A DNA stretch of 64,000 nucleotides from Algoriphagus antarcticus. GTDB lineage: Bacteria > Bacteroidota > Bacteroidia > Cytophagales > Cyclobacteriaceae. The stretch is taken from positions 1 to 64,000 of the forward strand of contig NZ_MSSW01000044.1 of NCBI RefSeq assembly GCF_002150685.1, read 5' to 3'. Position 1 is the stretch's first letter. Each line of letters begins with the position of its first letter. The translations under genes were made by a program, and so were the position numbers. This document shows, piece by piece, positions 42,645-52,602 of the stretch. The notes under the pieces are model-generated. The model did not search any database. It was given only the letters and a program-made list of their open reading frames with translations, and was not told the origin of the DNA.

Positions 42645-45600
42645 TGAATCACGATTAGTCCGCTTACTGAATCTGTCGAATTATCAAATTCTGACTGTAG
42701 CGTTAATTTGTAAATATAAGTTCCTTTTGCTGGATATTTGGTTTGGCTTTGTAAAAAAAACCAAGACAAATCCCCAATGAGAGCGTTGGCTTTGACTAAA
42801 CGCTCGCCTTTTGAAAATAGTATCTTGCCATCTGTTTGGTAAACAGCAAGTGTTAAAATTAAATTTTCTCCAGGTCTGTTATGCTCAAGCTCAAAATGAC
42901 TTTCAATTTGGGTTGGGTTTGGGTAAGTTTTGTGATTTAAGATACGAAGTCTATTGCTCCCTTTTACAATTATCTCTTGACTGAGCACATTCTCATTCCC
43001 TAAGTTGTCCCAAGCTCGGATAGTAACCAAATTCTTACCTTCTTTTAATTCAGTGAGTCTGAAATTAGCTTTTCCGGATGTATAGGTGCTGTTTTCTGCT
43101 ACAAAATATTTATTCAATTGTATCTTATCATTTTGATTTATTTGGATGGTCAAATTTTCAGATGGTAAGAAACCAGAGATGTTTACTCCACTCGAATCTG
43201 TAAAAGATGCTTCCATACTTATAATAGTAGAAGGAAAAGTGAATGGAGCGGACTCTTTTCCCCCAAAAATAGCAGTAATGACAGGGCCTTCTGTATCTTC
43301 TGGAAAATTGCTTGAAGTACCACCTACCAGAGGTGAGTCAAATCCAAAAGCTTCCCATGCTTGTTCTTGACTTTCTCCAAGGATACGAATTCTTCCTTCT
43401 CCAAATTCCAAATCTATGTTTTTTGGAATGATCATTTTCCCTTTGATCTGGCCAGAAGCAATTTCCCCCGTTCCTCTGAAGAGAAGGGTTTTTTCTTCCT
43501 TAAATTCCACAGTGCTGCTTTCATCTCCCAATGTTTTGCTTGGTGCTGGTTTATCATGGAGTTCAATTGTATAGCTTCCTTCGAAATTAGAGGCTATTCC
43601 TCCAGTGCTGGGATTTTTCACCTCGGCCTCGAATTCCACTTCTTGCAGAGCAGAAAGGGTGTCCAAAGGGTTCTTAGTTTTTGGATTTTTGAAGGAAGTA
43701 AATTCTATTTGGAATTCAGGAGCAGCCAACTTCATGCTTGGATCTGCCAAAAGACTAAAGTTCCTGTTAAGAGCTCCGTTTTGACTTTTGTTTTTTGTAT
43801 TTCGGAAAATGGTACCCAAATCCTGAGCTAGCCCGTTTTCCAATCTGAAAACTTCTTCAATAAAAGCTTCATTAAGCGAGAAATTCACACTACTGAATAC
43901 AGGTCTTCCTGTAGTCAAAAGACCTATTGCGCCCTTGTTCTGAGCAATAAGCAGTTCTTCAGCCGCTGATCGCAGGAAGGGGCTATCGTGCCGCCCAAAC
44001 TCGCAGGTAGCTGTCATCCAAAGAGCCAGTTGATCCTGATCAGCCCAATTATTAATGTCTGAGGTCAGGAATACTTCTTCAGCTGTAAGCGTAGTTTCGT
44101 TTCCATGGCCAATATAATTCAAGAGCAATGTCCCACGATCTAGCGTTTCTTCCAGCGCAGATTTTGTTTGGGGTGAGGACTGCCGTTCTCCTGTTTTCTT
44201 CTGTTCAAATCTGTCCAGATACAATTTCTCCTGCTTGTATTCTTTGTGATTGATATTCAGAAAGGCAGCGTGCGATTCAGAATCGCGTAAATGGATATTG
44301 TTATCCCCGTCATCAGCAAAAAAGGTCACTGTTTTTTTCCAGTCGCCAGCTTTAGGATTGCTTTCGTAGTCAATGATTTTGTCTACGACTACATTGGCTT
44401 CCTGTGCGTTGATTACCGGCAATCTACCCACGCCGATTTGCATAGTTTCATCGCCCTCACGGCTTTCTTCCCATTCGCCCTGACCATATTCGAGCAGAGA
44501 GAAATAATCATCAGAGCTAAACGTAGTAAGAGGATTCAGGCTGTTTCTACTAGTGTAAATAGGAACCAGATTTGGTCTTCCTCCGAGTTTTCCTTTGTAA
44601 TCAAAAGTCCCTTTTCCTAGGATTAATAAATTTTGAAGTTTTGCGCCTTGATGATAATGCCAAGCAACAAAATTGCGAATAGCATTTAAGTCATTGTTGC
44701 CATAGCCAAAAGCATCGTAAATGTCTTCTAGGTAGAAAACTTCGGAATGAATCCCCATTCCGATTTTATGAAGGCTAAGCTTCTCAGCGGAATTGCTCAG
44801 CATTCTAGGAGCAATTATCACTAAGTCTGGCCAAGAGGATTGTGATCTCAGACCAAGAGTGGCGGGTTTCATTCGGGATATTTCTTTGGTTTCTTCCATG
44901 TTGAAAACAATAAATTTCTGTCCGGATATGATTGATCCCGAACTTAGATCAAGGGCTTTGGGACTGAAAAAATCACTTACTTCCCAAGCTGATAAACTAG
45001 TCAAAGGAGATATGGAAATGGAAGCAGGTTTGCTTAAATAATAAACACCCTCCTTAAGCGAATCACTGGAAAGTGGTACACCTATTCCCAGATATTCGAA
45101 ATAACCAGCACCATTGGGATCTGAAGCTTGGAATGAAATTCTTAATCGATCTATTTTATTTCCTGAGGGTGAAAAGCTTTCATTGACACTAGCTTCTTGG
45201 CCTTTGATGCCATAAGTAGTACTTGGAATTCCATCAATAGAACTCTCATATATAGTCAAGTCATCTACTGCTACAGAGATTTTAGCTTTGGTACTTGACC
45301 GACCCATTAATTTCCCGACAACTTTCCAATCGGCGGTTGAATTGGTTTGTAGAGGAAAAGCATATCCTCGTGTTATTCCTGGAGCAACTGCTCGTGAATA
45401 CCAAGCTCGCCCAGAATTTAGGATATTGTTTTCATCCTCTTTAAGCCAATTCCATTGATAAAGGATGGATGGAACTGAAGTGCCTGATTGTCCAGCGATC
45501 GTTGAGATTCTCTTTGTTTTTGGCGATGTCCCAATCAAAAAACTAATTGAATCAGCGTACTGATTAGGATGATATTCTGTGCGGTATTCAGTAAACTCAT

Positions 45601-45898
45601 ACTTGTTAGGAGAAGAAAGATAGAAATACAAGTTGCCGTCTTTTTCCCAACCCGGAACCTCTTGGAGGTCTAAGTTTTCACTCTGCAAAAGTTGGGGCAG
45701 CATACCTGGATATCCATACACTGCAATTTCATTCAGTGAATTTGCCCCTAACTTTTGAGCTTGAATGGAAGTTATTTTATAAACGCCTTCGTCGGCGATT
45801 TTAAATTTGAAAAATGAGTTTTGGCCAAATGCTGATTCAACAATCAGCAATAAGCTGAAAAGGAAAGAAAATAATAGCTTGTGGCACTGGCTAATCAT
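42641..45898 (-). CDS. porU: Type IX secretion system sortase PorU
   Basis: 1085 residues, signal peptide ending ESAFGQ. A gingipain-type (C25) cysteine protease that removes the C-terminal sorting signal of T9SS cargo and attaches it to the surface. Catalytic His598 (LNYIGHGNETT) and Cys632 (MTATCEFGRHDSPF) are intact. The last 100 residues (TYPNPTQ, then KGTYIYKLTL) form a T9SS-like C-terminal domain, as in P. gingivalis PorU. Overlaps pssA upstream and porV downstream by four bases each. Confidence 0.95.
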   Translation of the reverse strand: MISQCHKLLFSFLFSLLLIVESAFGQNSFFKFKIADEGVYKITSIQAQKLGANSLNEIAVYGYPGMLPQLLQSENLDLQEVPGWEKDGNLYFYLSSPNKYEFTEYRTEYHPNQYADSISFLIGTSPKTKRISTIAGQSGTSVPSILYQWNWLKEDENNILNSGRAWYSRAVAPGITRGYAFPLQTNSTADWKVVGKLMGRSSTKAKISVAVDDLTIYESSIDGIPSTTYGIKGQEASVNESFSPSGNKIDRLRISFQASDPNGAGYFEYLGIGVPLSSDSLKEGVYYLSKPASISISPLTSLSAWEVSDFFSPKALDLSSGSIISGQKFIVFNMEETKEISRMKPATLGLRSQSSWPDLVIIAPRMLSNSAEKLSLHKIGMGIHSEVFYLEDIYDAFGYGNNDLNAIRNFVAWHYHQGAKLQNLLILGKGTFDYKGKLGGRPNLVPIYTSRNSLNPLTTFSSDDYFSLLEYGQGEWEESREGDETMQIGVGRLPVINAQEANVVVDKIIDYESNPKAGDWKKTVTFFADDGDNNIHLRDSESHAAFLNINHKEYKQEKLYLDRFEQKKTGERQSSPQTKSALEETLDRGTLLLNYIGHGNETTLTAEEVFLTSDINNWADQDQLALWMTATCEFGRHDSPFLRSAAEELLIAQNKGAIGLLTTGRPVFSSVNFSLNEAFIEEVFRLENGLAQDLGTIFRNTKNKSQNGALNRNFSLLADPSMKLAAPEFQIEFTSFKNPKTKNPLDTLSALQEVEFEAEVKNPSTGGIASNFEGSYTIELHDKPAPSKTLGDESSTVEFKEEKTLLFRGTGEIASGQIKGKMIIPKNIDLEFGEGRIRILGESQEQAWEAFGFDSPLVGGTSSNFPEDTEGPVITAIFGGKESAPFTFPSTIISMEASFTDSSGVNISGFLPSENLTIQINQNDKIQLNKYFVAENSTYTSGKANFRLTELKEGKNLVTIRAWDNLGNENVLSQEIIVKGSNRLRILNHKTYPNPTQIESHFELEHNRPGENLILTLAVYQTDGKILFSKGERLVKANALIGDLSWFFLQSQTKYPAKGTYIYKLTLQSEFDNSTDSVSGLIVIQ

Positions 45899-46587
45899 TC
45901 TGGACTTATACTATTCTCTACAACCGATAATCCTAGATAGGCTAATATTACAAGGGGGATTCCTGCCAATCCAAACGACAAAATGAGCAACAGCCCAATA
46001 GCTAATAGCGCGTACCTAAATTTGTTTGAAGCGAAAGCATAGGACTTGAATTTCAGTGCGATTAAAGGAAGCTCCACAAGCAATAAGATCGCAAAGATCC
46101 AAGCGATGACCACCAAGAAAAAGGGTGAAGTGAGCCAAATACCCACCCAAGGCCACTGAATAGCGAAATAAGGCAAGGTGCTGATGAATAATGCGTTTGC
46201 AGGAGTGGGCAAGCCGATGAATTTATCGCTTTGTCTGGTATCCAAGTTGAACTTTGCCAATCGAACTGCAGATAATATTGGGACTATCAATGTAAGATAG
46301 GGAAGCCACTCAAGTTGAGTACTGACTTTGGTCATTTGAAAAAGAATCATCCCCGGAAGAACTCCAAAGGAAACCAGGTCGGCCAGTGAATCTAGTTGTT
46401 TTCCGATTTCACTTGGTACTTTCAGCAGTCTCGCGGCAAAGCCGTCAAAGAAGTCAAATATTGCTGCCAAAATGATGAAATAGGCACCTGAAACAACGTT
46501 ACCATTGATTACCCAAATAATTCCAATCACTCCAGAAAGCAAATTCAGCAGTGTGAGTACATTTGGGATGTGAGATTTGATTTTCAA
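45895..46587 (-). CDS. pssA: CDP-diacylglycerol-serine O-phosphatidyltransferase
   Basis: 230 residues, about six to eight membrane helices. It makes phosphatidylserine, the precursor of phosphatidylethanolamine, from CDP-diacylglycerol and serine. The CDP-alcohol motif DGx2ARx8Gx3Dx3D is complete: Asp48-Gly49, Ala52-Arg53, Gly62, Asp66, Asp70. Linked by four-base overlaps to the MBL hydrolase gene before it and porU after it. Confidence 0.92.
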   Translation of the reverse strand: MKIKSHIPNVLTLLNLLSGVIGIIWVINGNVVSGAYFIILAAIFDFFDGFAARLLKVPSEIGKQLDSLADLVSFGVLPGMILFQMTKVSTQLEWLPYLTLIVPILSAVRLAKFNLDTRQSDKFIGLPTPANALFISTLPYFAIQWPWVGIWLTSPFFLVVIAWIFAILLLVELPLIALKFKSYAFASNKFRYALLAIGLLLILSFGLAGIPLVILAYLGLSVVENSISPE

Positions 46588-47237
46588 GATCTTGCGTTTT
46601 TACCCACGAATGGGTTGTGAATTTTTTCGAAAGCTATGGTGGTTTCAGGACCATGGCCTGAATAAATCACCGTTTCATCTGGAAGCGTAAATAGCTCTGA
46701 TTTGATTTTACTTAAAAGCAACTTATGATTTCCTCCTGGTAAATCTGTTCGGCCAATACTTCCTCTGAAAAGCGTATCTCCAGCGATGCATTGATGCGAA
46801 GCTTCATGGTAAAAAACCACGTGGCCAGGAGCATGTCCAGGAACGAAAATGATTTTGAGCACTTCATCCCCGACTTCGATCTCTTCTCCTTCCTTGAGAA
46901 ATCCATCAGCTTCGCTAGTTTCATAGCCTACAAAACCATAACTGGGAGCATAAACTTCCACAGCCTTTAGCACCGCAGCTTCCTCCTTATGAATGAGCAG
47001 CTCAACGCCAAAGGTTTTTTTTGCCCATGCATTTCCCAATACATGATCAATATGACAGTGCGTATTGAGTAATTGAGTGACCCGTATCTTTTTCTCTGCT
47101 ACAAAATCCAGTAAATCTTTTCGCTCAGCGAGATCGAAGCAGCCTGGATCTATCAAAGTACCATTGCCTTTTTCATCATATAGCAAATAGGTGTTTTCCT
47201 GAAAAGGGTTGAATGTAAAAGACTTAATATGAAGCAT
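46584..47237 (-). CDS. MBL-fold metallohydrolase (GloB-like)
   Basis: About 217 residues from ATG 47237 (MLHIKSFTFNPFQEN); an ATG nine codons earlier is less likely. Metal motif THCHIDHVLG (HxHxDH), then VPGHAPGHVVF, AGDTLFRGSIGRTDLPGG and YSGHGPETTI complete the di-metal site. Resembles hydroxyacylglutathione hydrolase-like and rhodanese-linked MBL enzymes; the substrate is not clear in an organism without glutathione evidence here. First gene of the operon with pssA, porU and porV. About 60 bases separate it from a divergent FAD oxidoreductase gene. Confidence 0.88.
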   Translation of the reverse strand: MLHIKSFTFNPFQENTYLLYDEKGNGTLIDPGCFDLAERKDLLDFVAEKKIRVTQLLNTHCHIDHVLGNAWAKKTFGVELLIHKEEAAVLKAVEVYAPSYGFVGYETSEADGFLKEGEEIEVGDEVLKIIFVPGHAPGHVVFYHEASHQCIAGDTLFRGSIGRTDLPGGNHKLLLSKIKSELFTLPDETVIYSGHGPETTIAFEKIHNPFVGKNARS

Positions 47238-47293
47238 GGGAAATGTATATGGGTAATGGAACAAAATAAGGAATTAAACCTTTATTTTGGGCT

Positions 47294-48340
47294 ATGGAAA
47301 TTGATTTTTTGCTCATTGGACAGGGACTTGCTGGTACAGCTCTGGCTTATAGACTGAAGCAAGCTGGTAAGAAAATCAGGATAATCGATGAGCCTGGAGC
47401 AAATAATTCGAGTAGAGTTGCTGCTGGACTTTTCAACCCTGTGACCGGTAGGAAGATGGTGAAAACATGGAAAGCTGACTTGCTTTTCCCCGTGATCAAA
47501 CCGTTTTATCAAGAGCTAGAACAACTTACTGGAAGCAATTTTCTAACGGAAAAGGCAATCTACAGACCATTTCTCACTATCGAAGAGCAAAATGAATGGA
47601 TGGGGCATAGTGCTGATCCAGGCTTTGAATCGTATTTGGAGAAGATTTATTCAGAAAGTCAATCTGAATTTCTTAGGGATCCTTACGGCGGGGTTATGCT
47701 TCGTAACTCAGGTTGGCTGAATATCAACAATCTACTTGATGCGATGACTTCGTATTTTAGGGAGGAATTGATTTCAGAAAAATTTGAAGAAAGTTTGCTT
47801 TCACGTAAAGGTGAATTTTGGTATTATCGTGATTTAAATGCTAAATCGATTATTTATTGCAATGGCTTAGGAGCGAAGAATTCCAGATTCTTCAATTATC
47901 TTCCGTTTGATCCTGTTAAGGGAGAAATTTTGGAAGTTAAACAACAGTTTACTCCGGATTATGTTGTGAACAGAGGAGTTTTCAGAGTTCATTTAGGAAA
48001 TGGAATGCATCGGGTAGGGTCAACTTATACAAAGCATGATTTGGACGTAGGGGCTACAAATGCTGCGAAAACCGAGATTTTGGATAAATTGACAGATTTG
48101 GTTCGGCTTCCGGTAGAGGAAATTATCAGTCATAAGACTGGAATTAGACCTGCGACGAGAGATAGAAAACCATTTTTGGGAAAACATCCTATTGAAGTAG
48201 GCGTTTACTTATTCAATGGTTTTGGAGCCAAGGGTGTTTCACTTATTCCTTATTTCAGTGAACAAATGGTAACATATCTACTAAATGATAAGGCTATTGA
48301 CTCGGAAGTGGACATAGCTCGGTATTTTAATTATATTTAA
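47294..48340 (+). CDS. FAD-dependent oxidoreductase (DAO family)
   Basis: 348 residues. FAD motif MEIDFLLIGQGLAGTALAYR at the start, strand-2 acidic residue in IRIIDEP, and the NNSSRVAAGLFNPVTGRKMV loop. C-terminal KTGIRPATRDRKPFLGKHP and FNGFGAKGVSLIP close the flavin site. Similar to the FAD domain of tRNA-modifying MnmC and glycine/amino-acid oxidases, but without the methyltransferase part. Substrate unknown. 22 bases before the giant propeller protein gene on the same strand. Confidence 0.85.
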   Translation: MEIDFLLIGQGLAGTALAYRLKQAGKKIRIIDEPGANNSSRVAAGLFNPVTGRKMVKTWKADLLFPVIKPFYQELEQLTGSNFLTEKAIYRPFLTIEEQNEWMGHSADPGFESYLEKIYSESQSEFLRDPYGGVMLRNSGWLNINNLLDAMTSYFREELISEKFEESLLSRKGEFWYYRDLNAKSIIYCNGLGAKNSRFFNYLPFDPVKGEILEVKQQFTPDYVVNRGVFRVHLGNGMHRVGSTYTKHDLDVGATNAAKTEILDKLTDLVRLPVEEIISHKTGIRPATRDRKPFLGKHPIEVGVYLFNGFGAKGVSLIPYFSEQMVTYLLNDKAIDSEVDIARYFNYI

Positions 48341-48361
48341 AGACACCTTTCAGCAAATCGA

Positions 48362-51300
48362 ATGCGATATCACCTTTTCCGAATTATAGTTTTTGCTGGG
48401 TTATGGTCAAATTCATTTTTTGCCCTTGCTCAGTTTGACCAGGAGCGATTTGGCAAAAACAGAATTCAAAACCAGCAATTTGAATGGTATTATTACTCCT
48501 CAAATAATTTTGAGGTGTACTATTATGACCGTGGTGGCGCAAATGCCAAGATGGCCATTGATTATCTGGAAAGTGAGTTTAATCGACTCACGCAGATGAT
48601 TGGTTATGTCGCTTACACCAAGCCAAAAATTTACATTTATAACTCTCCAGAAGAGCTTTTGCAAAGCAATATCAATCTCAACAAAGAAGAGTATAATGAG
48701 CAAGGCCAAACAAATTTCAATAGACTACTGGCAGAGGTGGCTTACAAAGGTGAAGTCGATTTGTTTAAACAAGATCTGATCTATGGTATCACCAAGGTGA
48801 TCATAGAGGAAATGCTTTACGGCTCTTCTGTCTCTGATGCTTTTCAGTCCAATCTTACGAATAGCTTTCCAGAGTGGTATGTGGATGGTATTGCTTTGTA
48901 TTTGGCAAAAGGATGGAGTCGGGAAATGGATGATTTCGTGAGGCATTACATCCAAGAGGATCAAAATCCAAAAATACTCAAACTGAAAGAAAAAGAAGCT
49001 GCCCTAGTTGGACAATCCGTATGGAATTACATCGCCGAAAGATATGGCAGAAGGTATATATCCAGTATACTAAATCTATCTAGGATAAATAGGAATGAAG
49101 AAAACAGTATAGCTAATACAGTAGGTCTCAACTACAAAACCTTCGCGGAAGATTGGAAAAAGTATTACTTAGATGTGAATAAGAAAGTTTCTTCGACTTT
49201 CAAAGTTCCTGATAGGGATGCGGCAGTAGCAGAGACTTCTCCGAGATTCATTGGTGCAATAAATGACATCAAATTTAGCCCTGATGGGCTTAATTTAGCT
49301 TATGTAATCAATAACGGCGGAAAATATAAAGTTCAGGTAAGAGACGTGAGTTCTGGACGAGAACAAACAATCTTTGCTGGAGGGACGGCCTTGCAAGATC
49401 AGGAGGCTAATTTCAGATCTCCGATTATTGCTTGGAGAGATTCGGCAAACATAGCCATTGCCTCTTTCAAACGGGGCTTTACCACATTGCGACTTAGATC
49501 ACTGGATGGGTCAAATCAGGATAAAATATTCCTAAGGAATATTACCCAAATCCTTAGCCTTGACTTCAATAGTACAGGAAAAAACATGGTGCTTTCGGCT
49601 ATTTCAAATGGGAAGTCTGATATCTATACCCTCAATGCCAGAGGTGCAGGCAAAAGGTTGACCAATGATTCTTTTGATGAATTGACACCGGTATTTCTGA
49701 ATGATTCTACTATAATTTATTCTTCAAACGCGACAAATCTGCCAGATTCTGTGATGGGGAAAAATTTGGAGTTAGCTTCTTTGCCCAATTACTATAATCT
49801 CTATATGGTGCAAGTGACTGATACAATAGTCACGAAGCAGCTGACCAATTCAAATAGCAAAAACATAAGGCCGAGGAAGGTAAATAACAACACTATTGTT
49901 TACCTCTCCGATCTCAGTGGCATAAATAACCTGATGCGGATGAGTATTGGAAATCAAGTTTCTAATCAGATTTCTGCATTCAATAAAAGTTTGGAAGCAT
50001 TCGATGTGAATAGTCGAATGAACAGAATGGCCTATTCGGTCCGAGATGGAAGAGAGAGTTATCTAGTTGTAGAAGGGTTCTCTAATTCTGATCAATTCAC
50101 TCCAAGCACTCCAAGAGTACAGCTAGAGCAGGCAAAAAATCTGAATGAAAGAATGGCTGCAAGAAGAAGGTTAGAGGATAAGGAGGCAAAAGAAAACCCA
50201 CCGCAGGTGACTCCGGAACCGAATCCTACTATTCAGCCATTGATAAAACTAGATACTACGGCAAAGAAGTCAACCTCTTCCATCGATCTCAAGCGTTTGA
50301 GTTTTGAGTCTAAAAATGGCATCAATACCGATAATTATACTTTCGATAATCTACCGAATAATTTAAACACTACTGAAGCAACAGTCTCTGAATCCAAAGC
50401 AAATCTGCTAGAAACTTTTAGAAAGCAGAGCCTAAAAAAGAGAGTGGTAGGGCCAAAGCAAATGGAACCGCAATTTTTTATAAATAATATAAATACCCGA
50501 TTTGTGGTAGATCCGTTGAGGGGATTTGGGATTGGGCTTACAGGTAAAATGACTGATTTGCTCGATAATCATGCATTTCATGGAGGCTTGATGACTACAC
50601 TTGACTTTAAATCAGGTGGGGATTTATTTTTTGAATATGAATATTTAAAAAGCAGAGTGGATTTCAAAGGAAGATTTGATCGCAAAACAATTCTGGTTGA
50701 TGATCAGGGTGATATTACTGATCAAAAATATGTGCTGACGAAAGTGGAAGCAGGTCTTTCATATCCGTTGAATGCAAATTCAAAAGTTTCCCTTTCACCT
50801 TTTGTAGCAAAAACTCAATATTTCAACTTGAATTCTGATTCCTTGATCAATGGTCAAAATCCTGATCAAAATCGTCTTGATGTTAATTATGTAGGAGGAA
50901 GAGCAGAATTTGTTTATGATCGAACACAGCCTCTGGGACTTTATTCACAGACTGGATTCAAAGGAAAAATTGGTTATGTACAGTATCAATCTTTTGGTAA
51001 TAAGGAACGCTCATTTAGTAATTTTTATCTGGATCTGAGAGAGTATAGAACCATCCACAAGAATATTGTTCTGGCTGCCAGATTATATGCAGGTTCATTC
51101 ATGGGAAATAATCCCCAGACATATATTGTGGGGGGAATGGATAATTGGTTGTTCAATGAGTTTTACCGACCACCATCCAATAGACCTGAATCTTCACCTA
51201 TCAGAAATCCTTCAGGTGTAGAAAATTCAAATATTCTTTTTGCTGATTTTGTGGATTTGAGAGGTTACGATTACGATGAAATTCGCGGTAGAAATATGGT

Positions 51301-51655
51301 TACATTCACGGCTGAGCTGAGAATTCCTGTATTCTCTTACTTGACTAGGGGGAATATCACATCGAATTTTATTCGAAATTTCCAATTAATCGGATTTTAT
51401 GACGTTGGCTCCGCCTGGAACGACTCGGCACCTTGGGAGCGAGTAAATGATCAAAACACGGAAGTGATCAATACAGAAGGATCTCCTTTTACTATTGTAC
51501 TGAACAATTTCAACAATCCTTGGCTACAAAGTTATGGCGCGGGATTACGTACAGTTTTGCTTAACTATTATGTCAAATTTGACGTGGCAAGACCAATTCG
51601 AAATTATGAATCAGAAGACTTAAGATTCTATGTAACTTTGGGTTTTAATTTCTAA
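48362..51655 (+). CDS. Giant envelope protein: peptidase-like domain, TolB-like propeller, outer-membrane barrel
   Basis: 1097 residues with a signal peptide (ends FFALAQ). Residues 30-270 resemble a gluzincin-type peptidase fold (SSNNFEVYYYDRGGANAKMA, FPEWYVDGIALYLAKGWSRE) but lack the zinc HEXXH motif. About 285-600 are TolB/WD40-like repeats (INDIKFSPDGLNLAYVINNG and others). About 620-700 is a linker. About 720-1097 read as an Omp85-like barrel ending in ARPIRNYESEDLRFYVTLGF plus NF, with an aromatic final residue as outer-membrane barrels require. I know similar proteins in Bacteroidota only as uncharacterised or TolB-like. It is co-directional with yicC, 14 bases downstream. Confidence 0.75.
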   Translation: MRYHLFRIIVFAGLWSNSFFALAQFDQERFGKNRIQNQQFEWYYYSSNNFEVYYYDRGGANAKMAIDYLESEFNRLTQMIGYVAYTKPKIYIYNSPEELLQSNINLNKEEYNEQGQTNFNRLLAEVAYKGEVDLFKQDLIYGITKVIIEEMLYGSSVSDAFQSNLTNSFPEWYVDGIALYLAKGWSREMDDFVRHYIQEDQNPKILKLKEKEAALVGQSVWNYIAERYGRRYISSILNLSRINRNEENSIANTVGLNYKTFAEDWKKYYLDVNKKVSSTFKVPDRDAAVAETSPRFIGAINDIKFSPDGLNLAYVINNGGKYKVQVRDVSSGREQTIFAGGTALQDQEANFRSPIIAWRDSANIAIASFKRGFTTLRLRSLDGSNQDKIFLRNITQILSLDFNSTGKNMVLSAISNGKSDIYTLNARGAGKRLTNDSFDELTPVFLNDSTIIYSSNATNLPDSVMGKNLELASLPNYYNLYMVQVTDTIVTKQLTNSNSKNIRPRKVNNNTIVYLSDLSGINNLMRMSIGNQVSNQISAFNKSLEAFDVNSRMNRMAYSVRDGRESYLVVEGFSNSDQFTPSTPRVQLEQAKNLNERMAARRRLEDKEAKENPPQVTPEPNPTIQPLIKLDTTAKKSTSSIDLKRLSFESKNGINTDNYTFDNLPNNLNTTEATVSESKANLLETFRKQSLKKRVVGPKQMEPQFFINNINTRFVVDPLRGFGIGLTGKMTDLLDNHAFHGGLMTTLDFKSGGDLFFEYEYLKSRVDFKGRFDRKTILVDDQGDITDQKYVLTKVEAGLSYPLNANSKVSLSPFVAKTQYFNLNSDSLINGQNPDQNRLDVNYVGGRAEFVYDRTQPLGLYSQTGFKGKIGYVQYQSFGNKERSFSNFYLDLREYRTIHKNIVLAARLYAGSFMGNNPQTYIVGGMDNWLFNEFYRPPSNRPESSPIRNPSGVENSNILFADFVDLRGYDYDEIRGRNMVTFTAELRIPVFSYLTRGNITSNFIRNFQLIGFYDVGSAWNDSAPWERVNDQNTEVINTEGSPFTIVLNNFNNPWLQSYGAGLRTVLLNYYVKFDVARPIRNYESEDLRFYVTLGFNF

Positions 51656-51669
51656 CTACAAATTTTATT

Positions 51670-52551
51670 ATGATCAAGTCAATGACCGGTTTCGGAAATG
51701 CCGGATTTGAGGATGAGCGAATGGTAATACAGGTGGAAGTTCGCACCCTCAATTCAAAATTTTTGGATCTTTCCATCCGTAGTCCCAGACAGTTTAATGA
51801 CAAAGAGCTAGAAATTAGAAATCTGGTTCAATCCATTTTGGATCGTGGTAAAGTGAGCATTTCGATTGATTTTCAATCTAAAGGTTCTGCCGAAATGCCA
51901 GTCAGCATTAATGAAGATTTGTTTAACCTGTTTTACCATAAGTATAAAGAACTTGCAGACAATGTAAATGATAACTCTCAGGATCTTTTCAAACTTGCTT
52001 TGCAATCTCCAAGTGTAGTCACGCAAGTAACTGGCGAGCAAAGAGATGATCAGGCAGATTGGGAGGAGATCAAAAAAGTCCTGACAATAGCTTTGAATAA
52101 ATGTGATTCCTTCAGACAAGACGAAGGGAATTCTTTAGAGAAAAAGCTTCAAGGGAATATTGAAACCATAGCCAGTGGTTTAAGTAAAATTGAGGAGGAA
52201 GAAGGCAATCGAAAAGATAGAATCAAACAAAAGATCAGAAATCATTTCAAAGAATGGCTGGATGAGAATTCTTTTGATGCAAATCGCTTCGAGCAGGAAT
52301 TGATTTATTACTTCGAAAAACTCGATATTACCGAAGAGATCGTGCGACTTGATACCCACTTGCAGTATTTCGCAAAGTGTCTGCATGAAGAAACCAGCCA
52401 AGGTAAAAAACTGGGTTTTATCAGTCAGGAGATAGGTAGAGAAATCAATACTATCGGCTCCAAGGCGAATGATGCAGGAATGCAAAAGCATGTGATCCTT
52501 ATGAAAGATGAGCTTGAAAAAGTGAAAGAACAATCATTGAACGTTTTATAG
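51670..52551 (+). CDS. yicC: YicC/YloC family endoribonuclease
   Basis: 293 residues. N-terminal domain opens with the signature MIKSMTGFGNAGFEDE, then EVRTLNSKFLDLSIRSPRQF. C-terminal DUF1732 domain ends KLGFISQEIGREINTIGSKA then NDAGMQKHVILMKDELEKVK. E. coli YicC is an endoribonuclease acting on small RNAs; it is a widespread housekeeping family. Convergent with a tonB gene and separated from it by a hairpin. Confidence 0.95.
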   Translation: MIKSMTGFGNAGFEDERMVIQVEVRTLNSKFLDLSIRSPRQFNDKELEIRNLVQSILDRGKVSISIDFQSKGSAEMPVSINEDLFNLFYHKYKELADNVNDNSQDLFKLALQSPSVVTQVTGEQRDDQADWEEIKKVLTIALNKCDSFRQDEGNSLEKKLQGNIETIASGLSKIEEEEGNRKDRIKQKIRNHFKEWLDENSFDANRFEQELIYYFEKLDITEEIVRLDTHLQYFAKCLHEETSQGKKLGFISQEIGREINTIGSKANDAGMQKHVILMKDELEKVKEQSLNVL

Positions 52552-52555
52552 AAAA

Positions 52556-52572
52556 AGGGGCATGCAGCCCCT
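52556..52572. terminator. Terminator between yicC and tonB
   Basis: AGGGGC and GCCCCT pair around a five-base ATGCA loop. It is preceded by an A5 run and followed by ATTTATTTT, so it may serve both convergent genes. Confidence 0.65.
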
Positions 52573-52602
52573 ATTTATTTTGATCAAAGGTAATCTCTTA
52601 GG

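Noticed and set aside
40153..47237. A complete type IX secretion locus
   Set aside because: Only PorU, PorV and SprA are in the window; the core motor and ring genes gldK-N/porK-N are not here.
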